NCBI GenBank assembly: GCA_963965975.1
Contig: OZ014412.1
Span: 3,784,501-3,848,500, forward strand
DNA from: Xestospongia bergquistia
Lineage: Eukaryota > Porifera > Demospongiae > Haplosclerida > Petrosiidae
Direction: 5' to 3'
DNA length: 64,000 bases
Below, piece by piece: positions 13,435-26,180 of the stretch. The notes beneath the pieces are model-generated. The model was given only the letters and a program-made list of their open reading frames with translations. It was not told the origin of the DNA and made no database searches. A program made the position numbers and the translations under genes. The stretch's first letter is position 1. Each line of letters starts with the position of its first letter.

Positions 13435-13890
13435 GAACCTTTATAGCTCAGAGAACTATACAAATATTTACAGTTGAATTATAGAGGTTTGATTCATACT
13501 CTAAGCTCTAAAGCAGCTGGGAAGGCCAAATCTATCTCTTAAAAAAGAGCAATTCTTGTCCATTGAAGCTATATATCACGGAAAAGATGTCTTCGTGTGG
13601 TTTTGTATCCCAACAGCAATAAACAAGTTTGGTGCTCTTTTTGTTTCCACTAAATCTCTGCACAAGACAAACTCTACTAGCCATGCTTAAACTCGTGTAG
13701 TGATTCAAACATCATAAATATAAACCTAGCCCATTTATTTCGTCATTTAATTTAAAATGTTGCAATTATGATGTCATTATATTACAATAAAAGTACATGA
13801 AAGCCTGGGTACGAGGCTAGCAATTTGTCCTGGAGATCCCATGAAGAATAAGAAGTCAACGACATCCAGGCAGGTGAAATAGCATGAGTC
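13435..13890 (+). mobile_element. Possible tRNA-derived SINE
   Basis: A segment with more G+C than its surroundings starts with a possible RNA polymerase III A box (TAGCTCAGAGA, 13444-13454) and, about 40 bases on, a B-box-like GGTTTGATTC (13486-13495). The spacing is near that of tRNA promoters. No clean cloverleaf forms, so it is not a functional tRNA. The body continues through GCCTGGGTACGAGGCTAG near 13804. No target-site duplication was identified and no second full copy is in the window. Confidence 0.35.
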
Positions 13891-13988
13891 ATAAACGATA
13901 AATATTTGGACTTCTCCATAAAAAAGTGGAGTGAGATGGTAACTGTACATAAGTATGGATTACATGTACTTTTTTAGCACTCAAGAAA

Positions 13989-16703
13989 ATGCCTTTCAAA
14001 TTGGTACATATAATCATCATCTTTATGTTGTGCCTCCATATTTCAGGTAATTAATTATAAATCAACAAATCCTATTGTCTATTAAAGAATGTAACAACAG
14101 GTCCAATAAAACATTATTATATGGCTTCACATACTAAAATCATTATTAGTATGTAATACTTTACTGACATGCACTTTTGAGGTGATTATTATTACCACTT
14201 TCATTGCAGTACAACTGTTCAAGCATTATTCAAGTAGAACTAGAACTACATCAAAAAAAATTAATTATCCACATAACACATGTGCATTGCTAGTATAAAT
14301 AGCTAGAAAGTACAAGAAGAAAGTATCTGCACCAACATACATGTATGAAGGCCTGGATAAATAATTATGGAGGAGAGTAATGTTCATTGATTTAACTTTA
14401 TTTTCATTAGCTATTCAGTTCATATTTACTCCATCTCCTAACATTGAAGTCTATCAACTAGCACATTACCAATGTTCAGTGGATCATACTGGTGTAAATA
14501 TTGATTGGCTTGTTAATGGAACAGGATCTACTGACAACAAAATTATCCAACTTGGTATTATTACAAGTGGAGCAGGATCATCTAACTCCAGTCTTATCAT
14601 ACCTGGATATCGTCAATATAACAATACAGTAGTGACATGTATTGCCTCAGGACTTTTAGATGTTACAGATCGTAGTAGTCTCTATTACAACTTAGATAAT
14701 ACTACTTTGAGAATACAAGGTAACACAATCTCTGATATATGTCATTAATCTCCTCTCATTAGGTGAACTAGCTGCTGTGAACAATTTGATATGTCATGTA
14801 CAAAGTCAGTATATAAACTGTTCCTGGTCTCCTCCCTTCTCTCTGGTATCCATACCTGGTTATATCATCAATGTTACTTATGGAGGAGAACTAGTTACAC
14901 AGAACACTACATCTTCTATAACATGGCAGTACAACTATCGTCCCAGTCAATTTGGTATATACATATATATAATTAGTATAGTTGGTAATAACTCAGCTGG
15001 AGAAGGAGAGATAAGTAATACATCAGTTGTAGTACCAGAAGGTAAGTGATATAGTTATATTCAATCTCTCTTCATTTACTATATATAGATGAAATTACTT
15101 CCTATAATGTGACTACTAAAATGTTATCAAATGGTTCTTATTTGATCAGCTGTATTATAGAGGTATGTCATAACCTAAGTTATTTCAGATTCATTCTCTC
15201 TCTTAGACTAAATATTCTATAGAGCCATCATTAATATCTCTCAAACTAACTACCAGTAATGGAACTATATTAACATATACTGGAACAGTTACTGATATTG
15301 TTGATAATAAATTTAAAGGGAATATAAATATTGGTACAAATAGAAGACAAAAGTTGACTGTGTCTTTTAGTCTAATATATGACAATAATAATTTTTTAAA
15401 GAATAAGTTACCAGCTAAAATAGTTTGTAAGTTAATATAATTACTTTATTTTGTTATTTACATTCTTTCATTAGCTACATTTGATGTTCAAAATGGCAGT
15501 TTAACAGTCATCAACTCTACTACTGGAGAAGTTTGTTTTACTTGTTATTTTCATGAGGGTAGTCAATCACAAGGATGTTATATTGAATATAACTCACTTA
15601 TAACAGACTACTACAGTGGTAGTATTACCATAGTGAGAACATCAGTAGATACCAGTACTGCTTGTAAATATGTGACAGGAATATATACCAGTAACTATAA
15701 TGTGACATTTTATGATATGGATTATAACAATGTACCATATACTACTGAGTATGCTGTAAAACTGACTAATCAATTAGTGACTGGACTATCTCTTTCTCTT
15801 ACTCCTACACTAACTACTATATCAAATGTAATAGTTACATTATCATCTCTATCACCAGTATCTACTACTCTATGTAGAGAGTATAATAATAGTATGTTAA
15901 TTATTTATATCATCATATATCAATCATATTAATCAATTAGTTACTGGAGTCTCTCCCTTTCCCTATTCAATGACTAATAACAGTATGTCTTCATCATCAA
16001 CTACATTTTGTACAGTCTATGATAATAGTAAGTTATTATTAATATTTTAACATTTTTAGGTAGAAGTATACTGTAACAATTGAGTTCATATTATTACTAC
16101 TACAGTGAGGAGTGTTCAAAGAGATCTAATAATAGGTAATACTAGTATGATAACTTCTAGTCTAGTTAACTAAATACATCACTACACATTGCAGGTAGTA
16201 TTACTGGTAGTCTAGTGGGTGTATCAGTTCTAATACTGGTATGTACTGTACTAGTACTTATAATGATATATAGGATAAGAAGAACTAAGTCACTAAGACA
16301 AGGTAAAGTTAACTACATTTTATATACACACTCTCTTATATAAATCACTACTAGATACTGTACAACATCAAGTGATGACTGATATACCTCAATATGAGAA
16401 TATTACTAATTACTATCATACTACTGAACTAGAGATGACCACATGTGCTGCATATGGTATGATATAATATTAACCAATAACAGTGTGTGTGTGTGTGTTT
16501 ATATATATAGTATTGAGTAATGATCTCACTTGAGTATAATATATTATTACATTGTAGGTACTGTACCATCTCCTGTTAATCCACTATCAGATACTGTCCC
16601 TCCTCAAGTCATACCTCAATATGAGAATGTTGATATTATCACTAATACACTACCTACTACTGAACTAGAGATGAACACATGTGCTGCATATGGTGTGATA
16701 TAA
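13989..16703 (+). CDS. Receptor A: signal-Ig-FN3-linker-Cys-stalk-TM-Tyr tail
   Basis: Eleven exons join in frame to 609 aa: 13989-14046, 14411-14719, 14763-15041, 15089-15162, 15207-15426, 15475-15891, 15941-16027, 16106-16135, 16195-16302, 16355-16456 and 16558-16703. Residues 1-19 are a signal peptide (MPFKLVHIIIIFMLCLHIS). Residues 20-122 are an Ig domain with Cys in YQCSVDH and VVTCIAS and the core Trp. Residues 123-215 are FN3 with NCSWSPP and GNNSAGEGE. Residues 216-313 form a two-exon linker. Residues 314-452 hold the Cys domain (EVCFTCYF, SQGCYIEY) running into a Ser/Thr stalk. Exon 7 adds an extra stalk segment absent from C and D. The TM helix (VSVLILVCTVLVLIMIY) is at about residues 500-516. 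The tail has QYENI, QYENV and a final AYGVI. A surface receptor or adhesion role is inferred. The start is the ATG that opens the signal peptide. Confidence 0.8.
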
Positions 16704-16793
16704 TATTAAACAATAACAATTTGTTCGTGTGTGTTTATATATATAATATTGAGTAATGATCTGACTTGAGTATAATATGTTATTACAATGTAG

Positions 16794-16882
16794 GTACTGT
16801 ACCATCTCCTGTTAATCCACTATCAGATAAAATATTAAAGAAACTTCTTTTAATCAGAGGACTATTTTCATATTGTAAATGA
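16794..16882 (+). other. Truncated third tail exon of gene A
   Basis: After an AG acceptor (tacaatgtag) the frame repeats the opening of the preceding tail exon (TVPSPVNPLSD) in phase 1, then diverges to KILKKLLLIRGL and stops. The sequence after the divergence matches the 3' flank of gene E (28640 onward), so the exon was cut by a recombination joint. It could serve as an alternative last exon if the donor inside the previous tail exon is used. Confidence 0.5.
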
Positions 16883-17009
16883 CAAAGGAATTTGATTGAT
16901 TAAAATGACCTTTTTACGTCTTGTATATAAACTTTTTTTCAATAATATAACATTCATTAATTATTAAAGTGTCATTGTGAGTGTCTATAAAGATGTAGTT
17001 ATATGATAT

Positions 17010-17250
17010 TGAGTCTGTACTCAACCTATTGTGAATACAACAGTGACAAGTTGTAATTTAAAGAACTCTTCTTATTGTTATAACAGTACTAATGATTGCC
17101 ATGCCTCAGTAATACACTTAGATATATTATATCACATTTACTCTCTATTATACTGTAAAGAACACATTAAGATTACAGGTAATCATAGTAACATAAATGT
17201 GAAAACACAACAAAGCAATAGAGAAAACAAAATGACAACATTCCATTGAA
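17010..17250 (+). pseudogene. Fragment of the divergent receptor branch
   Basis: The frame reads NTTVTSCNLKNSSYCYNSTN and then loses similarity. It matches 28815-28890 and the exon at 52. The whole stretch 16845-17100 repeats the 3' flank of gene E (28640-28900). Only an exon stub survives here. Confidence 0.5.
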
Positions 17251-17479
17251 TACACTTAGAAATTATACTACAATATATCACACTTACCTGCTATTACTTA
17301 TCTATCATATATTTTACTGCAATACAATATCATACAAAGTGTACAGTTGGTAGCTAATACAATACTACACTAAAATCAACCATGTAATAATGTGATTATT
17401 TGATTATTACTATATGAGCTACAGCAATAACCAAAGAGCCATAGGAGTCAGACACCCACACAAATTTGATCAGCTGTAT

Positions 17480-17985
17480 TATAGAGGTATGTCATAAGTT
17501 ATTTCAGATTCATTTTCTCTCTTAGACTACATATTGTATAGAGCCATCATTAATATCTCTCAAACTAACTACAAGTAATGGAACTATATTAACATATACT
17601 GGAACTATTACTGATATTGTTGATAATAAATTTAAAGGGAATATAAATATTGGTACAAATGGCAGACAAAAGTTGACTGTGTTTTTAAGTCTAATATATG
17701 ACAATAACAACTTTTAAAATGATAGCTTACAAGTTAAAATTATTTTTAAGTTAATATAATTACTTTATCTGTTATTTATATTCTTTCTTTAGCTACATTT
17801 TATGTACAAAATGGCAGTTTAATAAAAGAGTCTGGACAAGTTCTTTTTAATTGTTATTTTCTTGAGGGTAGTCAATCACAAGGATGTTATATTGAATATA
17901 ACTCACTTATAACAGACTACTACAATGGTAATATTACCATAGTGAGAACATCAGTAAATACCAGTACTGCTAGTAAATGTGGTAT
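17480..17985 (+). pseudogene. Truncated receptor B (linker and Cys exons only)
   Basis: The segment starts inside a linker exon 4 (LISCIIE, donor gtatgt), continues with a linker exon 5 (17525 onward, CIEPSLISLKLTT...) whose frame ends early at NNNF then a stop, and an exon 6 from about 17793. That exon keeps YFLEGSQSQGCYIEYNSLIT but the first CxxC is altered to LFNCYF, and it breaks off after TASKCG at about 17982. There is no signal peptide, Ig, FN3, TM or tail. It is a dead partial copy between genes A and C, closest to genes A and D in exon 5. Confidence 0.75.
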
Positions 17986-18716
17986 AACTTTAGATTTTAT
18001 CATATCACTTAAATTGTTGGATTTGAGTGACAACAATGTCTTTTATATATTTGTTAGATTATAGAGTGTGGATATATATATATAAATATCATTAATCATG
18101 TTACATATATTCTTACTATAAAATATGAACTCAATATAACCAGACTATTATCATTATAAAAAATTACCTCAAAACAACATGACTACTTTTACTCACTTGT
18201 TTCAATGGTTACTGGCAAAATGTCTGCCTTTTTATCAACATATGATCATTTTTGAACATTAAGTAATTAACTATTTAAAATATATTCAACTCAAACAACA
18301 CTTACTTTATTAATTTTGTTACATATAATAATAACAATTGATAATATTTGTCATATAATTTAGTAATTATAATATATACTACACAAACTATTATGTCAAC
18401 TTTTAATATAATATATACTATATTACTAACTGTTATCAGTATGTTACTATAATATGTAGTGATGTAATAATGATGTAATGATAAACTCAGTCTGGATCTA
18501 GTATTGTGTGTTATATGTGTTTTTAATATGTTAATAAAGTGTTGTTCAATTTGACAATATCTTAAATAGACAAGTTATACAAATATATTTTATTTATAAA
18601 AAACATACTACTGACACTACTGTGAATATTTTGTCAAAATAAACAAAACAGATTTATATAAAATATACGTCATATAGTGTATTATCACTGTATTTGTAGT
18701 GATGTAATGATGTAAT
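17986..18716 (+). promoter_or_regulatory. Upstream region of gene C, shared with gene E
   Basis: No exon is seen. About 18010-18330 matches 25230-25500. The last ~200 bases before the ATG (with TGTTAATAAA, AAATAAACAAAACAGATTTAT and TGATGTAATGATGTAAT) match the region before gene E (about 25980-26180). Conservation up to the start codon suggests that these two paralogs share a promoter as well as a signal-peptide exon. No clear TATA box was picked. Confidence 0.5.
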
Positions 18717-20962
18717 ATGGATCTAGTGAAGACAACATGGCTACTACTGATAGTGTTAGTATCTATTATATTAAAATGTACAGGTATGATTATATTAATA
18801 ACTAATGTACTATTTTATTTAGTTTTATTATATAGCTGTTCAGTTCATATTTACTCCATCTCCTAACATTGAAGTCTATCAACTAGCACATTACCAATGT
18901 TCAGTGGATCATACAAAAGTGAGTATTAGATGGATTGTTAATGGAACGGATTCTGATAATGAAACCATTATCAAACTTGGAATTGCTACAAGTGGAGCAG
19001 GCTCAATTAACTCCAGTCTTAGAATACCTGGATATCCACAATATAACAATACAGTAGTGGTATGTATTGTGTCAGGACTTTTGGATGTTACAGATCCTAA
19101 TAGTCTCTATTACAACTTAGATAATTCTACTCTGAGAATACAAGGTAACACACTCTCTGATATATGTCATTATATTTCCTCTCATTAGGTGAACTAGCTG
19201 CTGTCAACAACTTGATATGTCATGTACTAAGTCAGTATCTAAACTGTTCCTGGTCTTCTCCCTTCTCTCTGGTATCCATACCTGGTTATATCATCAATGT
19301 TACTTATGGAGGAGAACTAGTTACACAGAATACTACATCTTCTACAACATGGCAGTACAACTATTGTCCTAGTCAAGTTGGTAACTATACAATTATTGTA
19401 GCTGGTAATAACTCAGCTGGAAAAGGAGAGATAACTACTACATCAGTTGTAGTACCAGAAGGTAAATGATGTAGAGCGTTTGATTTGTCAACTACTTGAT
19501 ACTAATAGATAAAATTACTAACTATAATGTAACTCCTAAAAGATTATTAAATGACATATATCTGATCAACTATATTGTAAAGGTATGATAACCTGTACAT
19601 AAACATCATATACCTTTTCATATATTTTATTTAGACTATGTATTCACTACAGCCATCATTAGTATTTATCAATATAACTAATAGTACTGGAACTTCATTT
19701 ACTGTTGATGGAAGTGTAGACAATTTTGTTGGAAATAATTTAATTGGAGATATAAGTATTGACATGACTGGTAAACAAAAATGGAGTATTGTTTTGACTT
19801 TAGGATACAACTGTAGATTTCTTAATTCACCAGTTAAACTATTTTGTAAGTTTATTTAATCATATTAATTGTATTATTATTTTATTAGCTACATTTGATG
19901 TACAAAATGGGAGTTTAACAGAGGAGTCTGGCCAAGTTTGTTTTACTTGTTATTTTCTTGAGGGTAGTCAATCACAAGGATGTTATATTGAATATAACTC
20001 ACTTGCAACAGACTACTACAGTGGTAATATTACCATAGTGAGAACATCAGTAGATACTAGTACTGTTAGTAAATGTGTGACAGGAATATATACCAGTAAC
20101 TATAATGTGACATTTTATGATATGGATTATAACAATGTACCATATACTACTGAGTATGCTGTAAAACTGACTAATCTGTCTTTGACTGGACTATCTTCTA
20201 TTCCTACTCTAACTACTACATCAAGTGTAGCAGTTATTATTACATTGTCATTAATACCTAATGTTATATCATCATCTCCATCACCTACTACACTATGTAC
20301 AGACTGTGATAATAGTAAGTTATTATTAATAATTATTATAACAATTGAGTTCATATTATTACTATTACAGTGAGGAGTGTTCAAAGAGATTTCATAATAG
20401 GTAATAGTACTATTATAACTTCTAGTTTAGTTAACTAAATATATCACTACATATTGTAGGTAGTATTATAGGTAGTATAATGGGTGTGTCAGTTCTAATA
20501 CTGGTATGTACTGTACTAGTACTTATAATGATATATAGGATAAGAAGAACTAAGTCACTAAGACAAGGTACAGTTAACTACATTTTAAATGCACACTCTC
20601 TTATATAAGTCACTACTAGATACTATACAACATCAAGTGATGACTGTTATACCTCAATATGAGAATATTACTAATTACCATCATACTACTGAACTAGAGA
20701 TGACCACATGTGCTGCATATGGTATGATATAATATTAACCAATAATAGAGTGTGTGTTTATATATATATTATTGAGTAATGATCTCACTTTAGTATAATA
20801 TATTATTACATTGTAGGTACACTACTATCTCCTATTAATCCACTAACAGATACTGTCCCTCATCAAGTTATACCTCAATATGAGAATGTTAATATGATCA
20901 CTAATACACTACCTACTACTGAACTAGAGATGAACACATGTCCTGCATATGGTGTGATATAA
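18717..20962 (+). CDS. Receptor C: signal-Ig-FN3-linker-Cys-stalk-TM-Tyr tail
   Basis: Ten exons give an uninterrupted 581 aa frame: 18717-18783, 18836-19144, 19189-19461, 19509-19582, 19635-19845, 19889-20314, 20371-20400, 20460-20567, 20620-20721 and 20817-20962. Residues 1-22 are the signal peptide (MDLVKTTWLLLIVLVSIILK), shared with gene E. The Ig domain (23-125) has YQCSVDH, IRWIVNG and VVVCIVS. FN3 spans 126-216. The linker (217-311) is of the second type (SIDMTGKQKWSI), shared with gene G and not with neighbours A and D. The Cys domain and stalk (312-453) carry QVCFTCYF and SQGCYIEY. The TM helix is at about 471-488, followed by the basic stop-transfer RIRRTKS. The two tail exons carry QYENI, QYENV and the terminal AYGVI. 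It looks functional. Many N-glycosylation sequons lie in the ectodomain. Confidence 0.82.
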
Positions 20963-21986
20963 TATTGATAGTACATCATACATCTGACATTATATAATTT
21001 AATATTATAATCATGATAATTTTATAAGTCAAATTGACTATAAAATCAAAATATGAAGGTGACCATAGCAATGTACTGATGATAATGTTATTAAAGATAA
21101 TTTATGAAGATGTTCTTAAGTGAGTATATAGTGTAATGATAATTTGGTAATATCCTTCTAGACTTAAGTTAAGAAGGTGATTATTTAACAGTTTAAATGT
21201 ATAAGTCAAAGTAAGTCAACTCAATCTACATTGTGTTATAATTTATTTTTTAATAATTATATATTAGTATTAGTTTTGGTACACTAAACACACTAATGAT
21301 AACACTATGATATTAAATGTTACAGCTACATGTAGTCCTGTCACTGGATCCTTATTTCAGTGATTAGGTTATACTATAATAGATAAAGAAATATAACTAT
21401 CCTTATTTCAAACCATTTTTATATTATGATAAAATAAAGTATTAGTACATTTTACTTTGGACAAAACAAAGTGATTTTGTTCATAATGAATTTTTGCAAA
21501 TCTAAAGGATTTTCTTAAAATAATAATAGTCCATGACTTTGTTCAGAGACTCTAAAGAAAAAAGAATTTCTAATAAAAATTGAGTTTCCAAGAAAGAATA
21601 TAAATTTAGTATCCACAAAATTTAATTATTTGATTTGAACACTATTATGTGATATTATCATGTATGCAAACAGTAATCTGTAAACATATATAGCAACTTT
21701 TATCCCTGGTCCCCGGTATAAGTAAAGTTAAATTGTATAGTACGCTTGTTTATTACAAGGTAGGATGCCCCTCCTATTTTGTTTTTTATTTTAAATAGAT
21801 GATATGAAGCAGCTATCTGGTATCGCGTTACAAGTTCGTCATTACCGCCTTACCCTTAGAGAGGAAGGTGGGAACGCCAGACTAGAGTGTTGTTTGATAT
21901 AGAAAGTTTCAATCTACTTATGAAAGTTAAATCTTGCTCTAAAGTCAGTTTATTGTGTATACCTTGGATTCCTCCCTAATAAAGAA
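20963..21986. other. Intergenic C-D, with gene D upstream region
   Basis: The first 130 bases repeat the 3' flank of gene D (24531 onward). About 21105-21330 repeats 9940-10670. The final 300 bases (from about 21690) are richer in G+C, with GGTCCCCGG and CGCGTTACAAG, unlike the other spacers, and may be the promoter of gene D. No exon seen. Confidence 0.5.
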
Positions 21987-24530
21987 ATGGTACTCTTAGT
22001 ATTGTCTGCATTCTACATCATTGGTCTGCTTGTCAACGTCTTGGGTATGACAGTTACTATATATTAATATAATAATTATGTTTTGTCTATTAACCTGAGC
22101 CTACATATATTGTATACATTTATACTAATTTGTTAAGAACAATATATCATAAAACATTTCTAATTATATAGCTGTTCAGTTCATATTTATTCCATCTCCT
22201 AACATTGGAGTCTATCAACTAGCACATTACCAATGTTCAGTGGATCATCCTGATGTGTCTATTATTTGGTTTGTTAATGAAACACGTTCTACTAAAAATG
22301 ATAGTATTCAACTTGGTATTGTTACAAATGGAGCAGGATCACCTAACTCCAGTCTTACCATACCTGGATATCCTCAATATAACAATACAGTAGTGAGATG
22401 CCTTGCTTCAGGTTTTGTTGATGGCAATCTTTATACTAACTTTGATAATGCTACTCTAAGAATACAAGGTAATACATTCTCTGATATATGTCATTATATC
22501 TGCTCTCATTAGGTGAACTAGCTGCTGTCAACAACTTGATATGTCATGTACAAAGTCAGTATATAAACTGTTCTTGGTCTCCTCCCTTCTCTCTGGTATC
22601 CATACCTGGTTATATCATCAATGTTACTTATGGAGGAGAACTAGTTACACAGAACACTACATCTTCTACAACATGGCAGTACAGTTACTGTCCCAGTCAA
22701 TTTGGTATATACACATATACAATTACTTTAGCTGGTAATAACTCAGCTGGAGAAGGAGAGATAACTACTACATCAGTTGTAGTACCAGAAAGTAAGTGAT
22801 ATGGTTAGATTTGTGTTTGTTAAATTTTGGGTAGATTCTGAGACCAAGAGAACTATGCAATTTAGACTATTGATATGAAGCCTATGCATCCATGCCTGCA
22901 TGAAGGCTTTGTTATACTCTCGGGCTTGTAGTTTCCATTACAACAAATCTATAACAACTAGTTGTGTCAAAAAATTAAAGAAATTCTGGTATGAAACTAG
23001 GAAATATAGTTACATGTCTGACCAATAAAAAATTGCTTTAATATGCTATGTATGCTTTAACTATAGACCAAATTGCTTCCTATAATGTGACTCCTAAAGT
23101 CTTGTCAAATGGTTCTTATTTGATCAGCTGTATTCTAGAGGTATGTAATAACCTAAGTTATGTCAGATTTATTTTCTTTCTCAGACTAAATACTTTATAG
23201 AGCCATCATTAATATCTCTCAAACTAACTACCAGTAATGGAACTATATTAACATATACTGGAACTGTTACTGATATTGTTGATAATAAATTTAAAGGGAA
23301 TATAAATATTGGTACAAATGGAAGACAAAAGTTGAATGTGTCTTTAAGTTTAATATATAACAATAACAACTCTTTAAAGAATACGTTACCAGCTAAAATA
23401 ATTCGTAAGTTAATATAATTACTTTATTTTGTTATTTACATTCTTTCATTAGCTACATTTGATGTTCAAAATGGCAGCATAATGGTCAACTCAACCACTG
23501 GAGAAGTTTGTTTTACTTGTTATTTTCTTGAGGGTAGTCAATTACAAGGATGTTATATTGAATATAACTCACTTATAACAGACTACTACAGTGGTAATAT
23601 TATCATAGTGATAACATCAGTAGATACCAGTACTGCTAGTAAATGTGTGACAGGAATATATACCAGTAACTATAATGTGACATTTTATGATATGGATTAT
23701 AACAATGTACCATATACTACTGAGTATGCTGTAAAACTGACTAATCTGTCTTTGACTGGACTATCTTCTATTCCTACTCTAACTACTACATCAAGTGTAG
23801 CAGTTATTAATACATTGTCATTAATAACTAATGTTATATCAATATCATCTCCATCACCTACTACATTATGTACAGACTGTAACAATAGTAAGTATTATTA
23901 ATATTATAACAATCAAGTTCATATTATTACTACTACAGTGAGGATTGTTCAGAGAGATCTGATAATAGGTAATACTAATATGATAACTTCTAGTCTAGTT
24001 AACTAAATATATCACTACATATTGTAGGTAGTATTACTGGTAGTCTAGTGGGTGTGTCAGTTCTAATACTGGTATGTATTGTACTAGTACTTATAATAAT
24101 ATATAGGATAAGAAGAACTAAGTCACTAAGACAAGGTACAGTTAACTACACATTATATACAAATTCTCTTATATAAGTCACTTATAGATACTGTACAACA
24201 TCAAGTGATGACTAGTATACCTCAATATGAGAATATTATTAATTATCATCATACTACTGAAGTAGAGATGACCATATGTGTTGCATATGGTATGATATAA
24301 TATTGACCAATAACAGTGTATGTGTTTATATATATATTATTGAGTAATGATCTCACTTTAGTATAATATATTATTACATTGTAGATACTGTACCATCTCT
24401 TGTTAATCCACTATCAGATACTGTCCCTCATCAAGATATATCTCAATATGAAAATGTTGATATGATCACTAATACACTACCTACTACTGAACTAGAGATG
24501 AACACATGTACTGCATATGGTGTGATATAA
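21987..24530 (+). CDS. Receptor D: signal-Ig-FN3-linker-Cys-stalk-TM-Tyr tail
   Basis: Ten exons splice to 582 aa: 21987-22044, 22172-22468, 22513-22791, 23067-23140, 23185-23404, 23453-23887, 23939-23968, 24028-24135, 24188-24289 and 24385-24530. The signal peptide (MVLLVLSAFYIIGLLVNVL) matches no other copy here. The Ig domain (20-118) has YQCSVDH, IIWFVNE and VVRCLAS. FN3 (119-211) is nearly identical to that of gene A. The linker (212-309) is of the first type (NIGTNGRQKL), as in A. The Cys domain and stalk (310-454) match C closely, including the tail of the stalk SPSPTTLCTDC. The TM and two tail exons follow the A/C pattern with QYENI, QYENV and final AYGVI. Intron 3 is 275 bases, enlarged by unrelated, more G+C-rich sequence. 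The frame is intact throughout. Confidence 0.82.
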
Positions 24531-25926
24531 TATTGATAGTACATTATACATCTGACATTATATAATTTAAATTTATGATCATGATAAATTTATAAATCAA
24601 ATTCACTATAAAATCAAAATATGAAGGTAACCATAGCAATGTATTGATGATAATATTATTAAAGAAAATTTATGAACTTTATTTAGTAGAAGTCATTGGA
24701 CATATCCATCAAGTAAATTAACTGGTCCCAGTATAGTATATGGAGATAGCCTTATAGTTACCATAGAAACAGTTATGTACACTAGCAGAATTCTTTATGA
24801 TTTAAATTAGAATTATTTGATTTTGGTGTCAGTTACCAGCTGTAATATGATTTAGTAGAAGTTATATTGAAATTAGCAGCAAACAGTAATTTACAGCTGA
24901 TTTATAAAATATGTTATATTCAAATAATAACATATTGCAGATATTACATATAATACACATATTATATTATAGTAATTCTGCTGATATAATTATCGATGTC
25001 TCTATTAACAGACTTCAATACTTTAAGTTAATTTTCTGTCAATAGTTGACATCTGAAATCATAACAAATTAGATTATTAATATTGACTAAAGACTAACTG
25101 GTGTGTCTCTTACCTGATAAAAGTTTCAAAAGATGAAAGCTATTCCCTGTGTTATGCAAGTCAATGTCAATATAGTGAATGACCAAGACAAATATCTCTT
25201 CCAGTATTTTACTGATCAAACAATATTTATTCTTGTGAGTTTAGTGACAACAATATCTCTAGTATATTTGTCAGATTGCAGAGTGTGAACGTATACAAAT
25301 TATTATTAGTTGTTATTATTGCTATAAAATAATAACTCATTATAATCAAATTACAGTCACTTCAAACAACCTGATTATTCTTACTTACTTGTTTGACTGT
25401 TATTGACAAAATTCTACCTTTGTATCAACATATATTAACATACTGTTTTTTTGAATATTATGTCATTAACTATAATTAATATTTCAATTAAAACAACACT
25501 TAATTTATCAATTATTTTACAAATATTCATAAAACATATCATATAATTTAGTAAGTAAAATATATATTTAAAAATATATTATTTTTGACTACAATTTAAA
25601 CCAGACCCAAAAATAACAATTGATTAAAACTTATTATATAATTTACTAACAAAACAGACTAATAAAACATATATTCCATAAACTAACTATTATAATAACT
25701 TTAAATGTACTATACCATTACTAATGCCATCTGTAACTGTTATATAATGATAATAATTTCACAATGAAATATAAAATATCATTTTAAAATCTTAAACTAA
25801 TAAATATTTAATTGACATATTATTATAGTAACTAAACAGAGACAGGCTATTACTGACATGATAACAATGAAGGAGTGTGATGCATATGGTGTTATTATAA
25901 GACAATAACTAACTAACTAACTACAG

Positions 25927-25961
<35 letters not shown>

Positions 25962-26180
25962 TGTATGTGTGTGTGTCTAATATGTTAATAAAATGTCATT
26001 CAATTTGACAAAGACAAGTTAAACAAATTCATTTTAATTATAAACAACACCACTAATGTTTATGTTAAAATAAACAAAACAGATTTATTCAAAATTATAT
26101 AAGATATACTGATATATGTCATGTAATGTATTATAAGTGTATTTGTATTGATGTAATAATGATGTAATGATAAGCTCAGA
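24531..26180. other. Intergenic D-E, with gene E upstream region
   Basis: No gene seen. The first ~130 bases match the 3' flank of gene C, and 25230-25500 matches 18010-18330. A sequence resembling the short tail-exon end (ACAATGAAGGAGTGTGATGC near 25866) precedes the (CT)n run. The last 200 bases before the ATG are shared with gene C. Confidence 0.5.
25931..25958. repeat. (CT)n microsatellite
   Basis: An uninterrupted CT run of about 28 bases, followed after a short gap by a short (GT)n. It lies about 220 bases upstream of the start codon of gene E and is not present before gene C, whose upstream region is otherwise similar. Confidence 0.95.

Noticed and set aside
13440-13510. tRNA gene
   Set aside because: A- and B-box-like motifs are present but the stems do not pair into a cloverleaf, so it is listed only as a possible SINE.
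15203-15385. Minus-strand open frame antisense to receptor linker exon 5 (also at 17522-17710 and 23181-23369)
   Set aside because: Recurs only because the sense exon is duplicated. It has no splice context and the sense strand fits the gene models.
20127-20384. Minus-strand open frame antisense to the stalk of C (also 23697-23885)
   Set aside because: Shadow of the Ser/Thr-rich stalk codons, which give few stops on the other strand.
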